Assembly (NCBI RefSeq): GCF_014042165.1
Contig: NZ_JACDZE010000001.1
Span: forward strand, 580,595-644,594
DNA: 64,000 nt
Direction of reading: 5' to 3'
Source: Moheibacter lacus
GTDB lineage: Bacteria; Bacteroidota; Bacteroidia; Flavobacteriales; Weeksellaceae
Shown here: positions 34,300 through 44,739 of the stretch, piece after piece
Layout: every line of letters starts with the position of its first letter
How positions within the stretch are numbered: position 1 is the stretch's first letter
Position numbers and translations under genes: made by a program
The notes under the pieces: generated by a model
What the model was told of the DNA's origin: nothing
What the model saw: the letters and a program-made list of their open reading frames with translations, nothing else
Database searches by the model: none

Positions 34300-35391
34300 A
34301 TGAAATGTGGAATTGTCGGCTTACCGAACGTAGGAAAATCAACGCTTTTTAACTGTTTGTCAAACGCCAAAGCGCAGTCGGCAAACTATCCTTTCTGTAC
34401 CATAGAACCTAACGTAGGAACGGTTTCCGTGCCGGATCCAAGGTTGTACAAATTGGAGGAATTGGTCAATCCAGAGCGTGTAATTCCTGCTGTCGTAGAA
34501 ATCGTGGACATCGCCGGTTTGGTGAAAGGAGCGAGTAAAGGCGAAGGTTTGGGAAATCAGTTTTTGGCCAACATCCGCGAGTGTAACGCCATCATCCACG
34601 TTTTACGTTGTTTTGAAAATGACAATATCACCCACGTTGACGGTTCGATCAATCCCGTTCGGGACAAAGAAACCATCGACATCGAATTGCAATTGAAAGA
34701 TTTGGAGACGGTGGAAAAACGCATTGAAAAATCCAAAAAAGCAGCAAGAGTCGGCGACAAAAAAGAAATCGAAATATTGGAGGTTTTGACCAAAGCCAAA
34801 GCGCACTTGGAACAAGGAAAAAATGTTCGTGAAATGGATTTGGATGAAAATGAGACCGAAATCATGGAAGACCTTCATTTGATTACTTTCAAACCGGTTT
34901 TGTATTTATGTAATGTGGACGAATCGGCCGTGAAAAACGGAAATCCACTCGTGGATGCAGTAAAGGAAACCGTGAAAAATGAAAAAGCAGAAGTTTTGGT
35001 TTTGGCTGCCCAAATCGAATCCGACATCATGGAACTGGAAACCTATGAAGAGCGACAAATCTTTTTAGAAGAATTAGGATTGGAAGAACCGGGTGTAAAT
35101 CGCTTAATTCGTGCGGCTTATGATTTATTGGAATTGCAAACTTATTTTACGGCAGGTGTGAAAGAAGTCCGCGCTTGGACGATCCACAAAGGTTCGACTG
35201 CACCACAAGCTGCGGGTGTGATCCATACCGATTTTGAAAAAGGATTTATCCGAGCGGAAGTAATTTCCTATGATAATTTTGTGCAATTCGGATCGGAATC
35301 CAAAGCAAGAGAAGCAGGTAAATTAGGCGTGGAAGGAAAAAATTACATCGTAAAAGACGGCGATGTGATGCATTTCTTATTTAATGTTTAA
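34300..35391 (+). CDS. ychF: Redox-regulated ATPase YchF
   Basis: 363 aa, the normal length. G1 GLPNVGKS (residues 7-14), G3 [10 protein letters not shown] (~69-78), and NVDE at the G4 position instead of NKxD, which explains ATP rather than GTP preference in this Obg-related family. A coiled-coil lies at ~130-200 and a TGS domain at the end ([12 protein letters not shown]). It binds ribosomes and is linked to stress responses and translation. Its leader carries a duplicated hairpin unit. Confidence 0.95.
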   Translation: MKCGIVGLPNVGKSTLFNCLSNAKAQSANYPFCTIEPNVGTVSVPDPRLYKLEELVNPERVIPAVVEIVDIAGLVKGASKGEGLGNQFLANIRECNAIIHVLRCFENDNITHVDGSINPVRDKETIDIELQLKDLETVEKRIEKSKKAARVGDKKEIEILEVLTKAKAHLEQGKNVREMDLDENETEIMEDLHLITFKPVLYLCNVDESAVKNGNPLVDAVKETVKNEKAEVLVLAAQIESDIMELETYEERQIFLEELGLEEPGVNRLIRAAYDLLELQTYFTAGVKEVRAWTIHKGSTAPQAAGVIHTDFEKGFIRAEVISYDNFVQFGSESKAREAGKLGVEGKNYIVKDGDVMHFLFNV

Positions 35392-35394
35392 TAA

Positions 35395-35483
35395 AACATT
35401 AGTTGTGGACTTTGAGTAACCTTAGTGCCCTTTATGGTTTAATGTTATCACTAAGTTCACAACGAATGGCACAAAGAACAAAA
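35395..35483. repeat. Imperfect inverted repeat of the AACCACTAAG class, copy A
   Basis: Left arm contains TAACCTTAGTGCCCTTTATGG, right arm ATCACTAAGTTCACAACG and GCACAAAGAAC. It fills the gap between the convergent ychF and aminotransferase genes and may end transcription in both directions. Confidence 0.55.
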
Positions 35484-35488
35484 TTTAT

Positions 35489-36631
35489 CTAAATTTTATT
35501 CAAAAGTTCAATCGCCTTTTCCAGTGTTTCCTCCTTTTTGGCAAAACAAATTCTAAGTAATTTTTGTTGAGGCGGAATTTCATAAAAAGCTGACAAAGGA
35601 ATGGTTGCCACTTTATATTTTTCGGTTAAATATTTGGAAAATTCCAAATCATTCAAATCCGAAATTTGAGAATAATCCGCCAACAAATAATAAGTTCCTT
35701 TGGGTGGAATGATTTCAAAAGGAGTTGACTTCAGTCCTTCAATTAAAAAATCCCGTTTTTGCTGAAAGAATTCAGGAAGATGTAAATATTCCGATTTGTT
35801 TTTCAAGAATTCCGCAATCGCAAATTGGAAAGGTGTACTGACGGAAAAAGTATTGTATTGGTGCACCTTTCTGACTTCTCGGGTCAATTCTTCCGGCGCC
35901 AAAAAATATCCGACTTTCCATCCCGTGATATGAAATAATTTTCCAAATGAAGCCACTACAAAACTCCGGTTTTTCAATTCCGGAAATTGGCTTACGCTGA
36001 TGAATTTCTCCTCGTCAAAAACCATATGTTCATAAACTTCATCACTTAAAACTAGAATTTCCGTGTCTTGAACAATTTTGATTAAACTCTGAAAGTCAGA
36101 TGGTTTCAAAAGATAGGTTGCCGGATTATTGGGATTGTTCAACAAAATCATTTTGGTTTTGGGCGAAATCAAATTTTTTACTTCATTCCAATCAATCGTA
36201 AATTCAGGTGCTTTTAGTTGAACCGCTTTTACTTTTCCACCAAATAATTCAATCACCGGCCGATACAAATCAAATGCCGGTTCAAATAGGATAACTTCGT
36301 CTCCGGAATGAATAAAAGCCGAAATAATCGAAAAAATCGCTTCCGAACCGCCGGTGGTTACGGTAACTTCGGATTCAGGATGATAAATAGAGCCATAGAT
36401 TTCTTCAGATTTTTTGGCAATTTCCTCCCGCAATTCTTTTACGCCACTCATAGTTGCATATTGATTATGTCCCGATTTCATGGCAATTGTAACCAAATCC
36501 ATCAATTTCGGAGAAGGATCAAAATCAGGAAAACCTTGAGAAAGATTAACCGCATGATTTTCTTGTGCCAATTTGGACATTATGGTAAAAATCGTAGTGC
36601 CGACATTTGGGAGTTTAGAAAGGAAATTCAT
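35489..36631 (-). CDS. PLP-dependent aminotransferase, methionine/kynurenine type
   Basis: 380 aa fold-type I class I/II aminotransferase. NLSQGFPDFDPS near the N-terminus, NNPNNPAT (~residues 165-172), DEVYEHMVF, and the PLP lysine in ASFGKLFHITGWKVGY (~228-243). These features match YbdL-type methionine aminotransferases. It probably works in methionine salvage or amino acid catabolism. It is divergent from parE. Confidence 0.88.
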   Translation of the reverse strand: MNFLSKLPNVGTTIFTIMSKLAQENHAVNLSQGFPDFDPSPKLMDLVTIAMKSGHNQYATMSGVKELREEIAKKSEEIYGSIYHPESEVTVTTGGSEAIFSIISAFIHSGDEVILFEPAFDLYRPVIELFGGKVKAVQLKAPEFTIDWNEVKNLISPKTKMILLNNPNNPATYLLKPSDFQSLIKIVQDTEILVLSDEVYEHMVFDEEKFISVSQFPELKNRSFVVASFGKLFHITGWKVGYFLAPEELTREVRKVHQYNTFSVSTPFQFAIAEFLKNKSEYLHLPEFFQQKRDFLIEGLKSTPFEIIPPKGTYYLLADYSQISDLNDLEFSKYLTEKYKVATIPLSAFYEIPPQQKLLRICFAKKEETLEKAIELLNKI

Positions 36632-36703
36632 GAAATAAAGTTGTTGTTCAAAACTATCAATTTTTTAAACAATTCACACTTAAGAAAAAAGCCTAAATTT
36701 TCC

Positions 36704-36711
36704 TATTTTTG
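36704..36711 (+). promoter_or_regulatory. Probable parE -7 box
   Basis: TATTTTTG ends 5 bp before the parE ATG, so the mRNA would be leaderless or nearly so. Confidence 0.55.
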
Positions 36712-36716
36712 TAGCT

Positions 36717-38582
36717 ATGGCAGAAAATTTATTGGGAACATCCACTTCAAAACCCAACTCCAATTATACGGAAGACAATATTAAAACCCTAGATTGGCGT
36801 GAACATATCCGCATGCGTCCGGGAATGTATATCGGGAAACTCGGTGATGGTTCTTCGCAAGACGATGGGATTTATATTTTGTTGAAAGAAATCATCGATA
36901 ATTCGATTGATGAATATGTCATGGGAGCAGGAAAAACCATCGAAATTTCCGTTTCAGAAAGTGAAGTAACTGTTCGGGATTATGGTCGTGGGATTCCGCT
37001 TGGAAAAATGGTCGATGTGGTCTCCAAAATGAATACCGGTGGAAAATACGATTCTCGTGCCTTTAAAAAATCAGTCGGTTTAAATGGTGTCGGAACCAAA
37101 GCAGTCAATGCGCTTTCGTCCTATTTCCGTGTTCAATCTGTCCGTGACAATAAAACCAGAATTGCCGAATTTGAATATGGGAATTTAATTCAGGAAGAAC
37201 CTGAAAAAGACAGTTCGCTGCGCAAGGGAACCAAAATGACGTTTATTCCCGATGCTGAAATTTTCAAGAATTACAAATTCAGAAAAGAATATGTCGAGCG
37301 AATGCTCAAAAATTATGTCTACCTAAATCCGGGATTGAGAATTCTTTTTAATGGAGAAGAATATTATTCGGAAAATGGATTAAAGGACTTGTTGAACGAC
37401 AACATCGATGAAGAAATTGTTTATGACATCATCCATTTAAAAGGAGAAGACATCGAAATCGCCTTAACGCATAGCGGAAAATCTTATTCAGAAACTTACC
37501 ATTCCTTTGTCAACGGCCAAAACACTACACAAGGAGGAACGCATTTAACGGCTTTTAAAGAAGCAATTGTGAAAACCGTTCGGGAATTTTACAATAAAAA
37601 TTACGATCCGAGTGACATCAGAAAGTCCATCATCGCGGCAATTGCTGTAAAAGTGGAAGAACCGGTTTTTGAATCCCAAACCAAAACCAAATTGGGCTCA
37701 ACGGATATGGGGCCTAATTTACCGACAGTTCGATCCTTTGTAAATGATTTTGTGAAAACCCAATTGGACAATTATTTACATAAAAATCCCGATGCGGCAC
37801 AAAATCTGGAACGAAAAATCAAACAAGCGGAACTCGAACGAAAAGAGCTTTCCGGCATACAGAAATTGGCGCGTGAACGTGCGAAAAAAGTAAGTTTGCA
37901 CAATAAAAAACTGCGGGATTGTCGCCAACATTATAACGACCAAAAGTCTGAATTAAAGCTAGATACGACGATTTTCATCACGGAAGGAGATTCGGCGAGT
38001 GGTTCGATTACCAAAAGCCGAAGTGTGGAAACCCAAGCCGTTTTTAGTTTGCGTGGTAAACCTTTGAATTCCTATGGTTTGACCAAAAAAATCGTCTATG
38101 AAAATGAAGAATTCAATTTACTTCAAGCTGCGCTGAACATCGAGGACGGATTAGAAGAATTGCGTTACAACAATGTGGTCATCGCAACCGATGCCGATGT
38201 GGACGGAATGCACATCAGACTGCTGATCATTACTTTCTTTTTACAATTTTTCCCTGATTTGATCAAAGAAGGACATTTGTACATTTTACAAACGCCATTG
38301 TTTAGGGTTCGGAATAAAAAGGAAACGAGATATTGTTATACGGAAGAAGAAAGGGTGAATGCAATCAACGAATTGGGAAAAAACCCGGAAATCACGCGAT
38401 TCAAGGGTTTGGGAGAAATTTCGCCTGACGAATTCAAGAATTTCATCGGGAAAGACATGCGACTAGAACCGGTAATGATCGGAAAAGACACGACGATCGA
38501 AAAATTATTGGAATTTTATATGGGAAAAAACACGCCCGACAGACAAGAATTCATCGTAAAAAACCTAAAAACAGATGTTTAA
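36717..38582 (+). CDS. parE: DNA topoisomerase IV subunit B
   Basis: 621 aa. GHKL ATPase motifs: [19 protein letters not shown] (catalytic Glu and Asn), [23 protein letters not shown]. The Toprim part has [15 protein letters not shown] (EGDSA) and [13 protein letters not shown] (DxD). Its length matches the ParE type and it is paired with parC. The enzyme decatenates daughter chromosomes. A small membrane-protein gene lies between parE and parC. Confidence 0.93.
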   Translation: MAENLLGTSTSKPNSNYTEDNIKTLDWREHIRMRPGMYIGKLGDGSSQDDGIYILLKEIIDNSIDEYVMGAGKTIEISVSESEVTVRDYGRGIPLGKMVDVVSKMNTGGKYDSRAFKKSVGLNGVGTKAVNALSSYFRVQSVRDNKTRIAEFEYGNLIQEEPEKDSSLRKGTKMTFIPDAEIFKNYKFRKEYVERMLKNYVYLNPGLRILFNGEEYYSENGLKDLLNDNIDEEIVYDIIHLKGEDIEIALTHSGKSYSETYHSFVNGQNTTQGGTHLTAFKEAIVKTVREFYNKNYDPSDIRKSIIAAIAVKVEEPVFESQTKTKLGSTDMGPNLPTVRSFVNDFVKTQLDNYLHKNPDAAQNLERKIKQAELERKELSGIQKLARERAKKVSLHNKKLRDCRQHYNDQKSELKLDTTIFITEGDSASGSITKSRSVETQAVFSLRGKPLNSYGLTKKIVYENEEFNLLQAALNIEDGLEELRYNNVVIATDADVDGMHIRLLIITFFLQFFPDLIKEGHLYILQTPLFRVRNKKETRYCYTEEERVNAINELGKNPEITRFKGLGEISPDEFKNFIGKDMRLEPVMIGKDTTIEKLLEFYMGKNTPDRQEFIVKNLKTDV

Positions 38583-38624
38583 CCTCAGCTTGTACTCAAA
38601 CTAAAATTTATTAGAAAATCACAA

Positions 38625-39134
38625 ATGCGCATCAACAACAAAAGAATAAATTTTTTGATAGAAATATTTTACACGCTTCTTTTTATAGGGTTGATATTCA
38701 GCGTTTTATTGGTATTCGTGCCAATACCTACGATTACGCGTTGGGTCAATCCTTATACCCTAATCGCTATCTTCATTAGCTCCATCTATTTGTTTTATAA
38801 ATTTGGACATCAACATGTAGAATACAGTAGCGATGGTGAGGTTTTGAACATCAAGACACAAGATGCATTTTGGGTGAAATATTTCCCACAAACCAGAAGA
38901 ATAGTGGATTTCCCAAAGAGTAAATTGATTTCATATAAAGTAAAAAATAGTTTACTCAATAAAAAACTGGAACTTTATGTAACGAGCAGACGTACGCAAT
39001 CGGGTTTTAAGAAACTAAGTTTTAACATCACTTATTTAAACAAAAGTGAAATTTCCGATTTGAAACGATCCTTAAATAAAATTGTGAAACGGAACGCTGA
39101 TATCAAGACGTCCCAATTAGAAGAAGTGAATTAA
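38625..39134 (+). CDS. Small membrane protein between parE and parC
   Basis: 169 aa with two predicted transmembrane segments (residues ~9-31 and 42-58), then a cytoplasmic, beta-rich domain (VEYSSDGEVLNIKTQDAFWV; KLELYVTSRRTQSGFKKLSF) that could be a PH-like fold. I do not recognise a family. It lies 42 bp after parE and 1 bp before parC, so it is translationally linked to parC; I know of no function in topology. Confidence 0.75.
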   Translation: MRINNKRINFLIEIFYTLLFIGLIFSVLLVFVPIPTITRWVNPYTLIAIFISSIYLFYKFGHQHVEYSSDGEVLNIKTQDAFWVKYFPQTRRIVDFPKSKLISYKVKNSLLNKKLELYVTSRRTQSGFKKLSFNITYLNKSEISDLKRSLNKIVKRNADIKTSQLEEVN

Positions 39135-39135
39135 A

Positions 39136-41739
39136 ATGAGCGAACAGCAGCACGAAGAATCAATAAAAAAAATATCGGGAATGTATGAGGATTGGTTCCT
39201 CGATTATGCTTCCTATGTCATACTGGAAAGAGCCATTCCTTCTATTTTTGACGGATTGAAACCCGTTCAACGCCGCATCATGCACTCCATGCGAGAACTG
39301 GAAGATGGCCGATACAACAAAGTCGCAAACATCGTCGGGAATACCATGAAATACCATCCGCATGGCGATATGGCGATCACAGACGCCATGGTTCAAATCG
39401 GTCAAAAAGAACTGCTCATCGATACCCAAGGAAACTGGGGGAATATTTTAACAGGTGATGGTGCCGCTGCAGCCCGATACATCGAAGCAAGACTAACTCC
39501 TTTTGCGCTTGAAGTCGTTTTTAATCCCAAAACAACCGAATGGCTTCCCTCCTATGACGGCCGAAACAAAGAACCGGACAACCTTCCCGTGAAATTCCCT
39601 TTGCTTTTGACCCAAGGCGTTGAAGGAATTGCCGTAGGACTTTCCACCAAAATTTTGCCGCATAATTTTAACGAAGTGATCGATGCTTCCATCAATTATT
39701 TACGTGGAAAGAAATTTGTGTTATATCCCGATTTTTTGACCGGTGGCTACATCGATGTCAGTGATTACAACGATGGTCAACGCGGCGGAAAAGTCAGAGT
39801 CAGAGCCAAAATCCAACAAGAAGACAAACTCACACTTAAAATTACCGAAATTCCCTTTGGGACGACGACCGGAAGTTTGATTGATTCGATTTTGAAAGCC
39901 AATGACAAAGGAAAAATCAAAATCAAAAAAATTGAGGACAATACTTCTGAGTTCGTAGAAATATTGGTTCATTTATCACCGGGCATTTCGCCCGACAAAA
40001 TGATCGATGCACTCTATGCTTTTACTGACTGCGAAATTTCCATTTCGCCCAATGCTTGTGTGATCAATGTGAATCGACCTGAGTTTTTAAATGTTTCTGA
40101 AATTTTACGGAGAAATACGGAGAATACGGTCGAATTGCTGAAACGTGAATTGGAAATCGAACTCAACGAATTGCAAGAACAATGGCATTTTTCTTCCTTG
40201 GAACGCATTTTCATCGAAAACCGAATTTACCACGACATCGAAGAAGAAGAAACTTGGGAAGGTGTAATCCAAGCCATTGATAAAGGTTTGAAACCTTTTA
40301 CCGGACATTTGCTTCGCGAAGTAACGGAAGAAGACATCGTCAGACTGACCGAAATCCGCATCAAACGCATCTCCAAATTCGATTTAGATAAAGCGCAACA
40401 ATTCCTCGAATCCCTCGAAGAAAAAATTGAAAAAGTCAAATTCCATTTGGCCAATTTGATCGATTATGCGGTGGATTATTTTAAAAATCTAAAAACCAAA
40501 TACGGAAAAGGCCGCGAACGTAAAACTGAAATCCGTGTTTTTGACAACATCGATGCGACCAAAGTTGCCGTTGCCAATGTCCGATTCTATGTAGACAAGT
40601 CGGAAGGTTTCATCGGAACTTCTTTGCGTAAAGACGAATTTTTATTTGAATGTTCGGACATCGACGACATCATCGTTTTCCGAAATGATGGCGTAATGAT
40701 GGTTTCGAAAGTCGATGCCAAAACCTTTGTTGGAAAAGGGATCATCCACATTGCGGTTTGGCAGAAAAACGACAAACGCACCATTTACAATCTGATTTAT
40801 CGGGATGGGAAAAACGGTCCATCTTACATGAAAAGATTTGCGGTAACTGGCATTACCCGTGACAAAGAATATGATTTGACCAATGGAACCAAAGGTTCTG
40901 AATTGCTTTATTTTTCCGCCAATCCAAACGGTGAAGCCGAAGTCGTTCAAATCCTTTTGAAACCCAATCAACGTTTGAAAAAACTGAAATTGGACATCAA
41001 CTTTTCAGAATTGGCCGTAAAAGGAAGGGCTTCAAAAGGAAATTTGGTGACGAAATATCCGGTGAAAAAAGTGGAACTAAAAGAAGAAGGCGTTTCAACT
41101 TTGGCGCCGCGGAAAATTTGGTTTGACGATACGGTAAAACGTTTGAATGCCGATGGACGCGGCGAACTGCTCGGCGCTTTTAAAGGAACGGATAAGATAT
41201 TGACCATCAACGACAAAGGTGATGCGAAGTTGACCAGTTTTGATTTAAGCAATCGTTATGATGATGAGTTGTTGACCATCGAAAAATGGAGACCTGAGAA
41301 GCCGATTTCTTGTATTTATTATGATGCGGAAAAAGAGCGTTATTTCGTGAAAAGATTTTTATTGGAAGATACTTTGAATCCTCAAACCTTTTATTTTTCA
41401 GAACATCCCAATTCTTTTGTAGAAATGGTAACGACGCAGAAAATTCCGGTAGTCGATTTGATTTTTTCAAAAGTAAAAGGTGTAGAAAGAGAAATGGAAA
41501 CGGTGAATTTGGAAGAATTCATTACGGTAAAAGGCATCAAAGCACAAGGCAATCAATTGACGACTTATAAAATCAAACAAATCAATCTGCATCCGGCACC
41601 GGAAGAACCGGAAGAAGAAGAATTGCCAAAAATAGAACCAGACGAACTGGACGGTGCAACGGGTGAACAAGCTTCGCTTTTTGATTTCCCAAGAAAACAA
41701 GCTGAAAACGGCGAAGAAAACCAAGAAGAAAAAGAATAG
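39136..41739 (+). CDS. parC: DNA topoisomerase IV subunit A
   Basis: 867 aa. Winged-helix breakage domain with the catalytic Tyr in AAARYIEARLTPFA (~residues 110-123), after the YHPHGD motif (~73-78). Coiled coil and tower follow (residues ~330-460), then a beta-pinwheel C-terminal domain with divergent blades (~490-800) and an acidic/Gln-rich tail (EEPEEEELPKIEPDELDG). Long for a ParC, as usual in Bacteroidetes. It forms the topoisomerase IV heterotetramer with the nearby parE product. Confidence 0.93.
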   Translation: MSEQQHEESIKKISGMYEDWFLDYASYVILERAIPSIFDGLKPVQRRIMHSMRELEDGRYNKVANIVGNTMKYHPHGDMAITDAMVQIGQKELLIDTQGNWGNILTGDGAAAARYIEARLTPFALEVVFNPKTTEWLPSYDGRNKEPDNLPVKFPLLLTQGVEGIAVGLSTKILPHNFNEVIDASINYLRGKKFVLYPDFLTGGYIDVSDYNDGQRGGKVRVRAKIQQEDKLTLKITEIPFGTTTGSLIDSILKANDKGKIKIKKIEDNTSEFVEILVHLSPGISPDKMIDALYAFTDCEISISPNACVINVNRPEFLNVSEILRRNTENTVELLKRELEIELNELQEQWHFSSLERIFIENRIYHDIEEEETWEGVIQAIDKGLKPFTGHLLREVTEEDIVRLTEIRIKRISKFDLDKAQQFLESLEEKIEKVKFHLANLIDYAVDYFKNLKTKYGKGRERKTEIRVFDNIDATKVAVANVRFYVDKSEGFIGTSLRKDEFLFECSDIDDIIVFRNDGVMMVSKVDAKTFVGKGIIHIAVWQKNDKRTIYNLIYRDGKNGPSYMKRFAVTGITRDKEYDLTNGTKGSELLYFSANPNGEAEVVQILLKPNQRLKKLKLDINFSELAVKGRASKGNLVTKYPVKKVELKEEGVSTLAPRKIWFDDTVKRLNADGRGELLGAFKGTDKILTINDKGDAKLTSFDLSNRYDDELLTIEKWRPEKPISCIYYDAEKERYFVKRFLLEDTLNPQTFYFSEHPNSFVEMVTTQKIPVVDLIFSKVKGVEREMETVNLEEFITVKGIKAQGNQLTTYKIKQINLHPAPEEPEEEELPKIEPDELDGATGEQASLFDFPRKQAENGEENQEEKE

Positions 41740-41781
41740 AAAAACCTATTTTTCAAAAACAAAACAAACAAAAAACTTTAA

Positions 41782-42444
41782 ATGGCATTAATTACCATCA
41801 TCATAATCGTAGTCACAGGGCTTTTCAGTTATCGCGCCTTTAGCGATTATAATTTATTTGAACGATTTAAATTTCAACCACAAGCGATTACTGAAGGAAA
41901 ACAATACGATCGTCTTTTGATGTCCGGATTCCTCCACGTCGATATGGGACACCTGATTTTCAACATGTTGACGCTTTATTTCTTTGCAACGCCGGTTATT
42001 CAGTTTTTTGCCATGCAATTTGGTGGAAGCATCGCAACGGGGTCGGTTGTTTTTGCGGTGATTTATTTATTGTCAATTGTAGGCGGAAATCTGTTGGCAC
42101 TTTTTTTCCAAAAAAATAATCCGAGATATTCGGCGGTTGGTGCTTCGGGAGGCGTGATGGGCATCGTAATGGCAGCAATCGCTATTTTCCCAAATGAATT
42201 GCAGATTTACGGATTCATTCCGGGATGGCTTTTTGCGATTTTGTATTTGGGTTATACAGTTTATGGCGTTCAGAAACAATTGGGGAACATCGGTCATGAA
42301 GCGCATATGGGCGGCGCGATCGTCGGTTTGGTTGCGCCAATTGTTATATATCCGCCGTTGTTTGAGCTGAATATGGTTTATATTTTGGGCATGTTGGTGC
42401 CGATTGCTGCTTTGTTCGTGTTGGCGATGAAATCGAGGAAATAA
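41782..42444 (+). CDS. Rhomboid family intramembrane serine protease
   Basis: 220 aa with six or so membrane segments. Catalytic Ser in VGASGGVMG (~residues 116-124) and His in GHEAHMGGA (~173-181), with the HVDMGHLIFNML motif on the second helix. Rhomboids cleave membrane proteins within the bilayer. It starts 42 bp after parC, so read-through is possible. The downstream gap holds heptamers and an inverted repeat. Confidence 0.9.
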   Translation: MALITIIIIVVTGLFSYRAFSDYNLFERFKFQPQAITEGKQYDRLLMSGFLHVDMGHLIFNMLTLYFFATPVIQFFAMQFGGSIATGSVVFAVIYLLSIVGGNLLALFFQKNNPRYSAVGASGGVMGIVMAAIAIFPNELQIYGFIPGWLFAILYLGYTVYGVQKQLGNIGHEAHMGGAIVGLVAPIVIYPPLFELNMVYILGMLVPIAALFVLAMKSRK

Positions 42445-42450
42445 ATACGA

Positions 42451-42478
42451 AGTTCGAAGTTTGAGTTTTGAAGTTCGC
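42451..42478. repeat. Heptamer array after the rhomboid gene
   Basis: AGTTCGA, AGTTTGA, GTTTTGA, AGTTCGC in 7-bp phase, immediately past the stop codon. Confidence 0.6.
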
Positions 42479-42564
42479 ATTTACAGCTATTTCTTTTCGA
42501 ATCAAGTTTCAATTTTGATTTCGATTCCGGACTTGTGTAAGGGATAGAGGCATTTGTTTGAGCT

Positions 42565-42602
42565 CTTTTTGTTGTCTGAGGTTCTCGAAGACAACAAAAA
42601 AG
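42565..42602. repeat. AT-rich inverted repeat between convergent genes
   Basis: CTTTTTGTTGTCT (42565-42577) pairs with AGACAACAAAAAAG (42589-42602) around an 11-nt loop. There is no U-run after the stem in either direction, so it is not a standard terminator. It is followed by GC-rich DNA resembling the element at 7141-7240. Confidence 0.6.
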
Positions 42603-42654
42603 CGAGTGCCGAGAGCCCGACCCGCAGCTTTTGCGGAGGGTTACACCCAAAGAT

Positions 42655-43353
42655 TTACAAATAATTTTTCAATTCAATCAATTGATCGATCACCGGAATT
42701 TCTTCTACCCAAAGATGGTTTTCGTTGAGCGGATTAAAGAAAATTGCTCGCATCCCAAATCTTGTGGCGCCCATCATGTCGGCAATCCAGTCATCGCCGA
42801 TGTAAATCGATTCTTCTTTTTGTGCATTGGCTTTGTCCAAAGCGGTTTGAAATGCTTTAGCGTCTGGTTTTGGGGCGCCTGCTCCTTCAGCAGTTGTGAT
42901 GGTTTGGATGAAATCTTTGATCAAACTTCCATTGATTTTTTGATGCGTAACCTCCTCAAAACCATTGGATAAAATATGTAATTCATATTTGTCTTTTAGA
43001 TAATTCAGGATTTCTTCTGTTCCTTCAACCGTAAAATTGGAAGTCGTGACTTCTTCCACAAATCGTTTTTCATATTCGAGTGCAAAATCGGCATCGGGAA
43101 TGCCTAAATTTTCAAAAGCTTCGGGAAATCGTCTAGCGCGTAATTCTTCTTTGGTTACTTTTCCATCGCGATAATCCGCCCAAAGCTGTTCGTTGGATTC
43201 GTAATAAAAAGGATAAAATTCGTCAAAAGAATAACCGTATTTTTCTTGAATTTGAAATGCTTCAAAGAGTTTGACCAGCGTGATTCTCGCATTTCTGCGG
43301 TAATCCCAAAGGGTATTGTCCAAATCAAAAAAGATGTGCTTGATGTTTTCCAT
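42655..43353 (-). CDS. YjjG family HAD pyrimidine nucleotidase
   Basis: 232 aa HAD-superfamily phosphatase. Motif I FFDLDNTLWDYRRNA (~residues 9-23), motif II ILSNGF (~126), motif III Lys in APKPDAKAF, motif IV YIGDDWIADMMGA (~188). The long helical cap fits YjjG, a house-cleaning nucleotidase that removes non-canonical pyrimidine nucleotides. Confidence 0.9.
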   Translation of the reverse strand: MENIKHIFFDLDNTLWDYRRNARITLVKLFEAFQIQEKYGYSFDEFYPFYYESNEQLWADYRDGKVTKEELRARRFPEAFENLGIPDADFALEYEKRFVEEVTTSNFTVEGTEEILNYLKDKYELHILSNGFEEVTHQKINGSLIKDFIQTITTAEGAGAPKPDAKAFQTALDKANAQKEESIYIGDDWIADMMGATRFGMRAIFFNPLNENHLWVEEIPVIDQLIELKNYL

Positions 43354-43397
43354 AAGCAGGCAAATGTATAAAGTTTCAATGGAATTCTTTGGGTAGA

Positions 43398-43432
43398 AGT
43401 TTAAAGTTTAAGGTTTAAAGTTCAAGGTTCAA
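43398..43432. repeat. Heptamer array directly before the flippase gene
   Basis: Five contiguous 7-bp units AGTTTAA, AGTTTAA, GGTTTAA, AGTTCAA, GGTTCAA, ending 5 bp before the ATG at 43438. The clearest member of this family in the window. Confidence 0.8.
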
Positions 43433-43437
43433 CGTTA

Positions 43438-44739
43438 ATGTGTAGTTTTGTGGTAAAATTCGAGGCGATTTTGAAAATCAACCGCAAACAATTTCAAACC
43501 AAAAATTTCAAAGGCGTACTTTCGTTGCTTGCCGGCAATACGATTTCAAAAATGATCGTAACGATCGGCGGTTTGGTGTTGGCCAATTTTTATGGACCTG
43601 ACAGTTATGGGATTTACAATGTGTTCATCAGTTACATCATGATTTTACCGGTGCTATCCGGATTTCGGTTGGACAACATCATGATTTTACAAAAAGGAAG
43701 CAAGGAAATCCGAAATTTATTCAGTGGAATCGTGAGCATCACGTTGATCATGACGATTTTGATGATTTCGGTGATGGGCGTTTTGAAATTATTGGACGTT
43801 GCTTCATTTCAAATTTCCTTTTTTGTTTTATTTCTGACGGGAATCGGTGCGGTTTTAACTGGATGGAACATTTCGCAAAATAATTTGTTCACCAAATTCA
43901 AATTGTTCAAACAAATTTCCACGGCATTTGTGCTTTCTTCACTGGTTTCGGTGATTTTCCAAGCGATTTTTTATTTTTTGGGATGGACAGAAAATGGATT
44001 GATTTATGGTTGGATCGTCGGTTTGATTGCTTCTTTCACGTACAATGCGCGCGTAGCGAAAGGTCAATTGATCAAAGTGAACATTCCGCTTTTTAAAGAA
44101 AGCGTGAAGGAACACATCAACATCGTAAAATTTACGTATCCGTCTGATGCGCTCAACGCGATTGCCAACAACATCATGCCGATTTTGATCCTATTTTATT
44201 TCACAAAAGCGGAAGTTGGGATTTATGGAATGGCTTTCAAAATCTTGTCTGTTCCTTTGGTTTTATTGTCCGGCTCTGTTTCCAGAGTGTATTTCCAAAA
44301 GGCGGTTTCGCTGAGTCAATCTGATAAAAAATCTTTAGAAAAATTGACCTATAAAGTGATTTTCACCAATGTTGCGCTCATCGCTGGATTTGTTTTGGTG
44401 ATGAATACGCTTGGGATTTATTTGTTGGATTGGTTTTTAACGGAGAGTTGGGATGGGCTGGGGAGTTATGTTTTGGCGTTGTCGTTCTGGATTTTGGCAC
44501 GAAGTGCGATGAATCCGATTGCTTCGATAGTGATGGTGATCAATAAAAATCATTATTCGCTGATTTTCAATATTTATTTATTGTTGGTCAATTTCATCGG
44601 GATTTATGTAGGTGTACAGCAAAATGATTTTCTATATTGCGTTTGGATTTTCTCGATTTTGTCGGGGATTGGATATTTGGTTTTATTGGCTGCGGTTTTA
44701 TACAATTTAAAGAAAAATGTCAAAGTATCAAAAGGTTAA
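43438..44739 (+). CDS. Polysaccharide/oligosaccharide flippase (Wzx-like)
   Basis: 433 aa with about twelve membrane segments, the first at residues ~28-50 (VLSLLAGNTISKMIVTIGG). The overall pattern is that of the MATE/MVF superfamily polysaccharide transporters, which move lipid-linked sugars across the inner membrane. It overlaps the next gene, a hexapeptide acyltransferase, by 23 bp. The start at 43438 is the first ATG of the frame; a start 30-40 bases further down is possible. Confidence 0.85.
   Translation: MCSFVVKFEAILKINRKQFQTKNFKGVLSLLAGNTISKMIVTIGGLVLANFYGPDSYGIYNVFISYIMILPVLSGFRLDNIMILQKGSKEIRNLFSGIVSITLIMTILMISVMGVLKLLDVASFQISFFVLFLTGIGAVLTGWNISQNNLFTKFKLFKQISTAFVLSSLVSVIFQAIFYFLGWTENGLIYGWIVGLIASFTYNARVAKGQLIKVNIPLFKESVKEHINIVKFTYPSDALNAIANNIMPILILFYFTKAEVGIYGMAFKILSVPLVLLSGSVSRVYFQKAVSLSQSDKKSLEKLTYKVIFTNVALIAGFVLVMNTLGIYLLDWFLTESWDGLGSYVLALSFWILARSAMNPIASIVMVINKNHYSLIFNIYLLLVNFIGIYVGVQQNDFLYCVWIFSILSGIGYLVLLAAVLYNLKKNVKVSKG

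Noticed and set aside
42565-42602. Terminator for the rhomboid gene
   Set aside because: The stem is mostly A/T and no U-run follows it in either direction; kept as an inverted repeat only.
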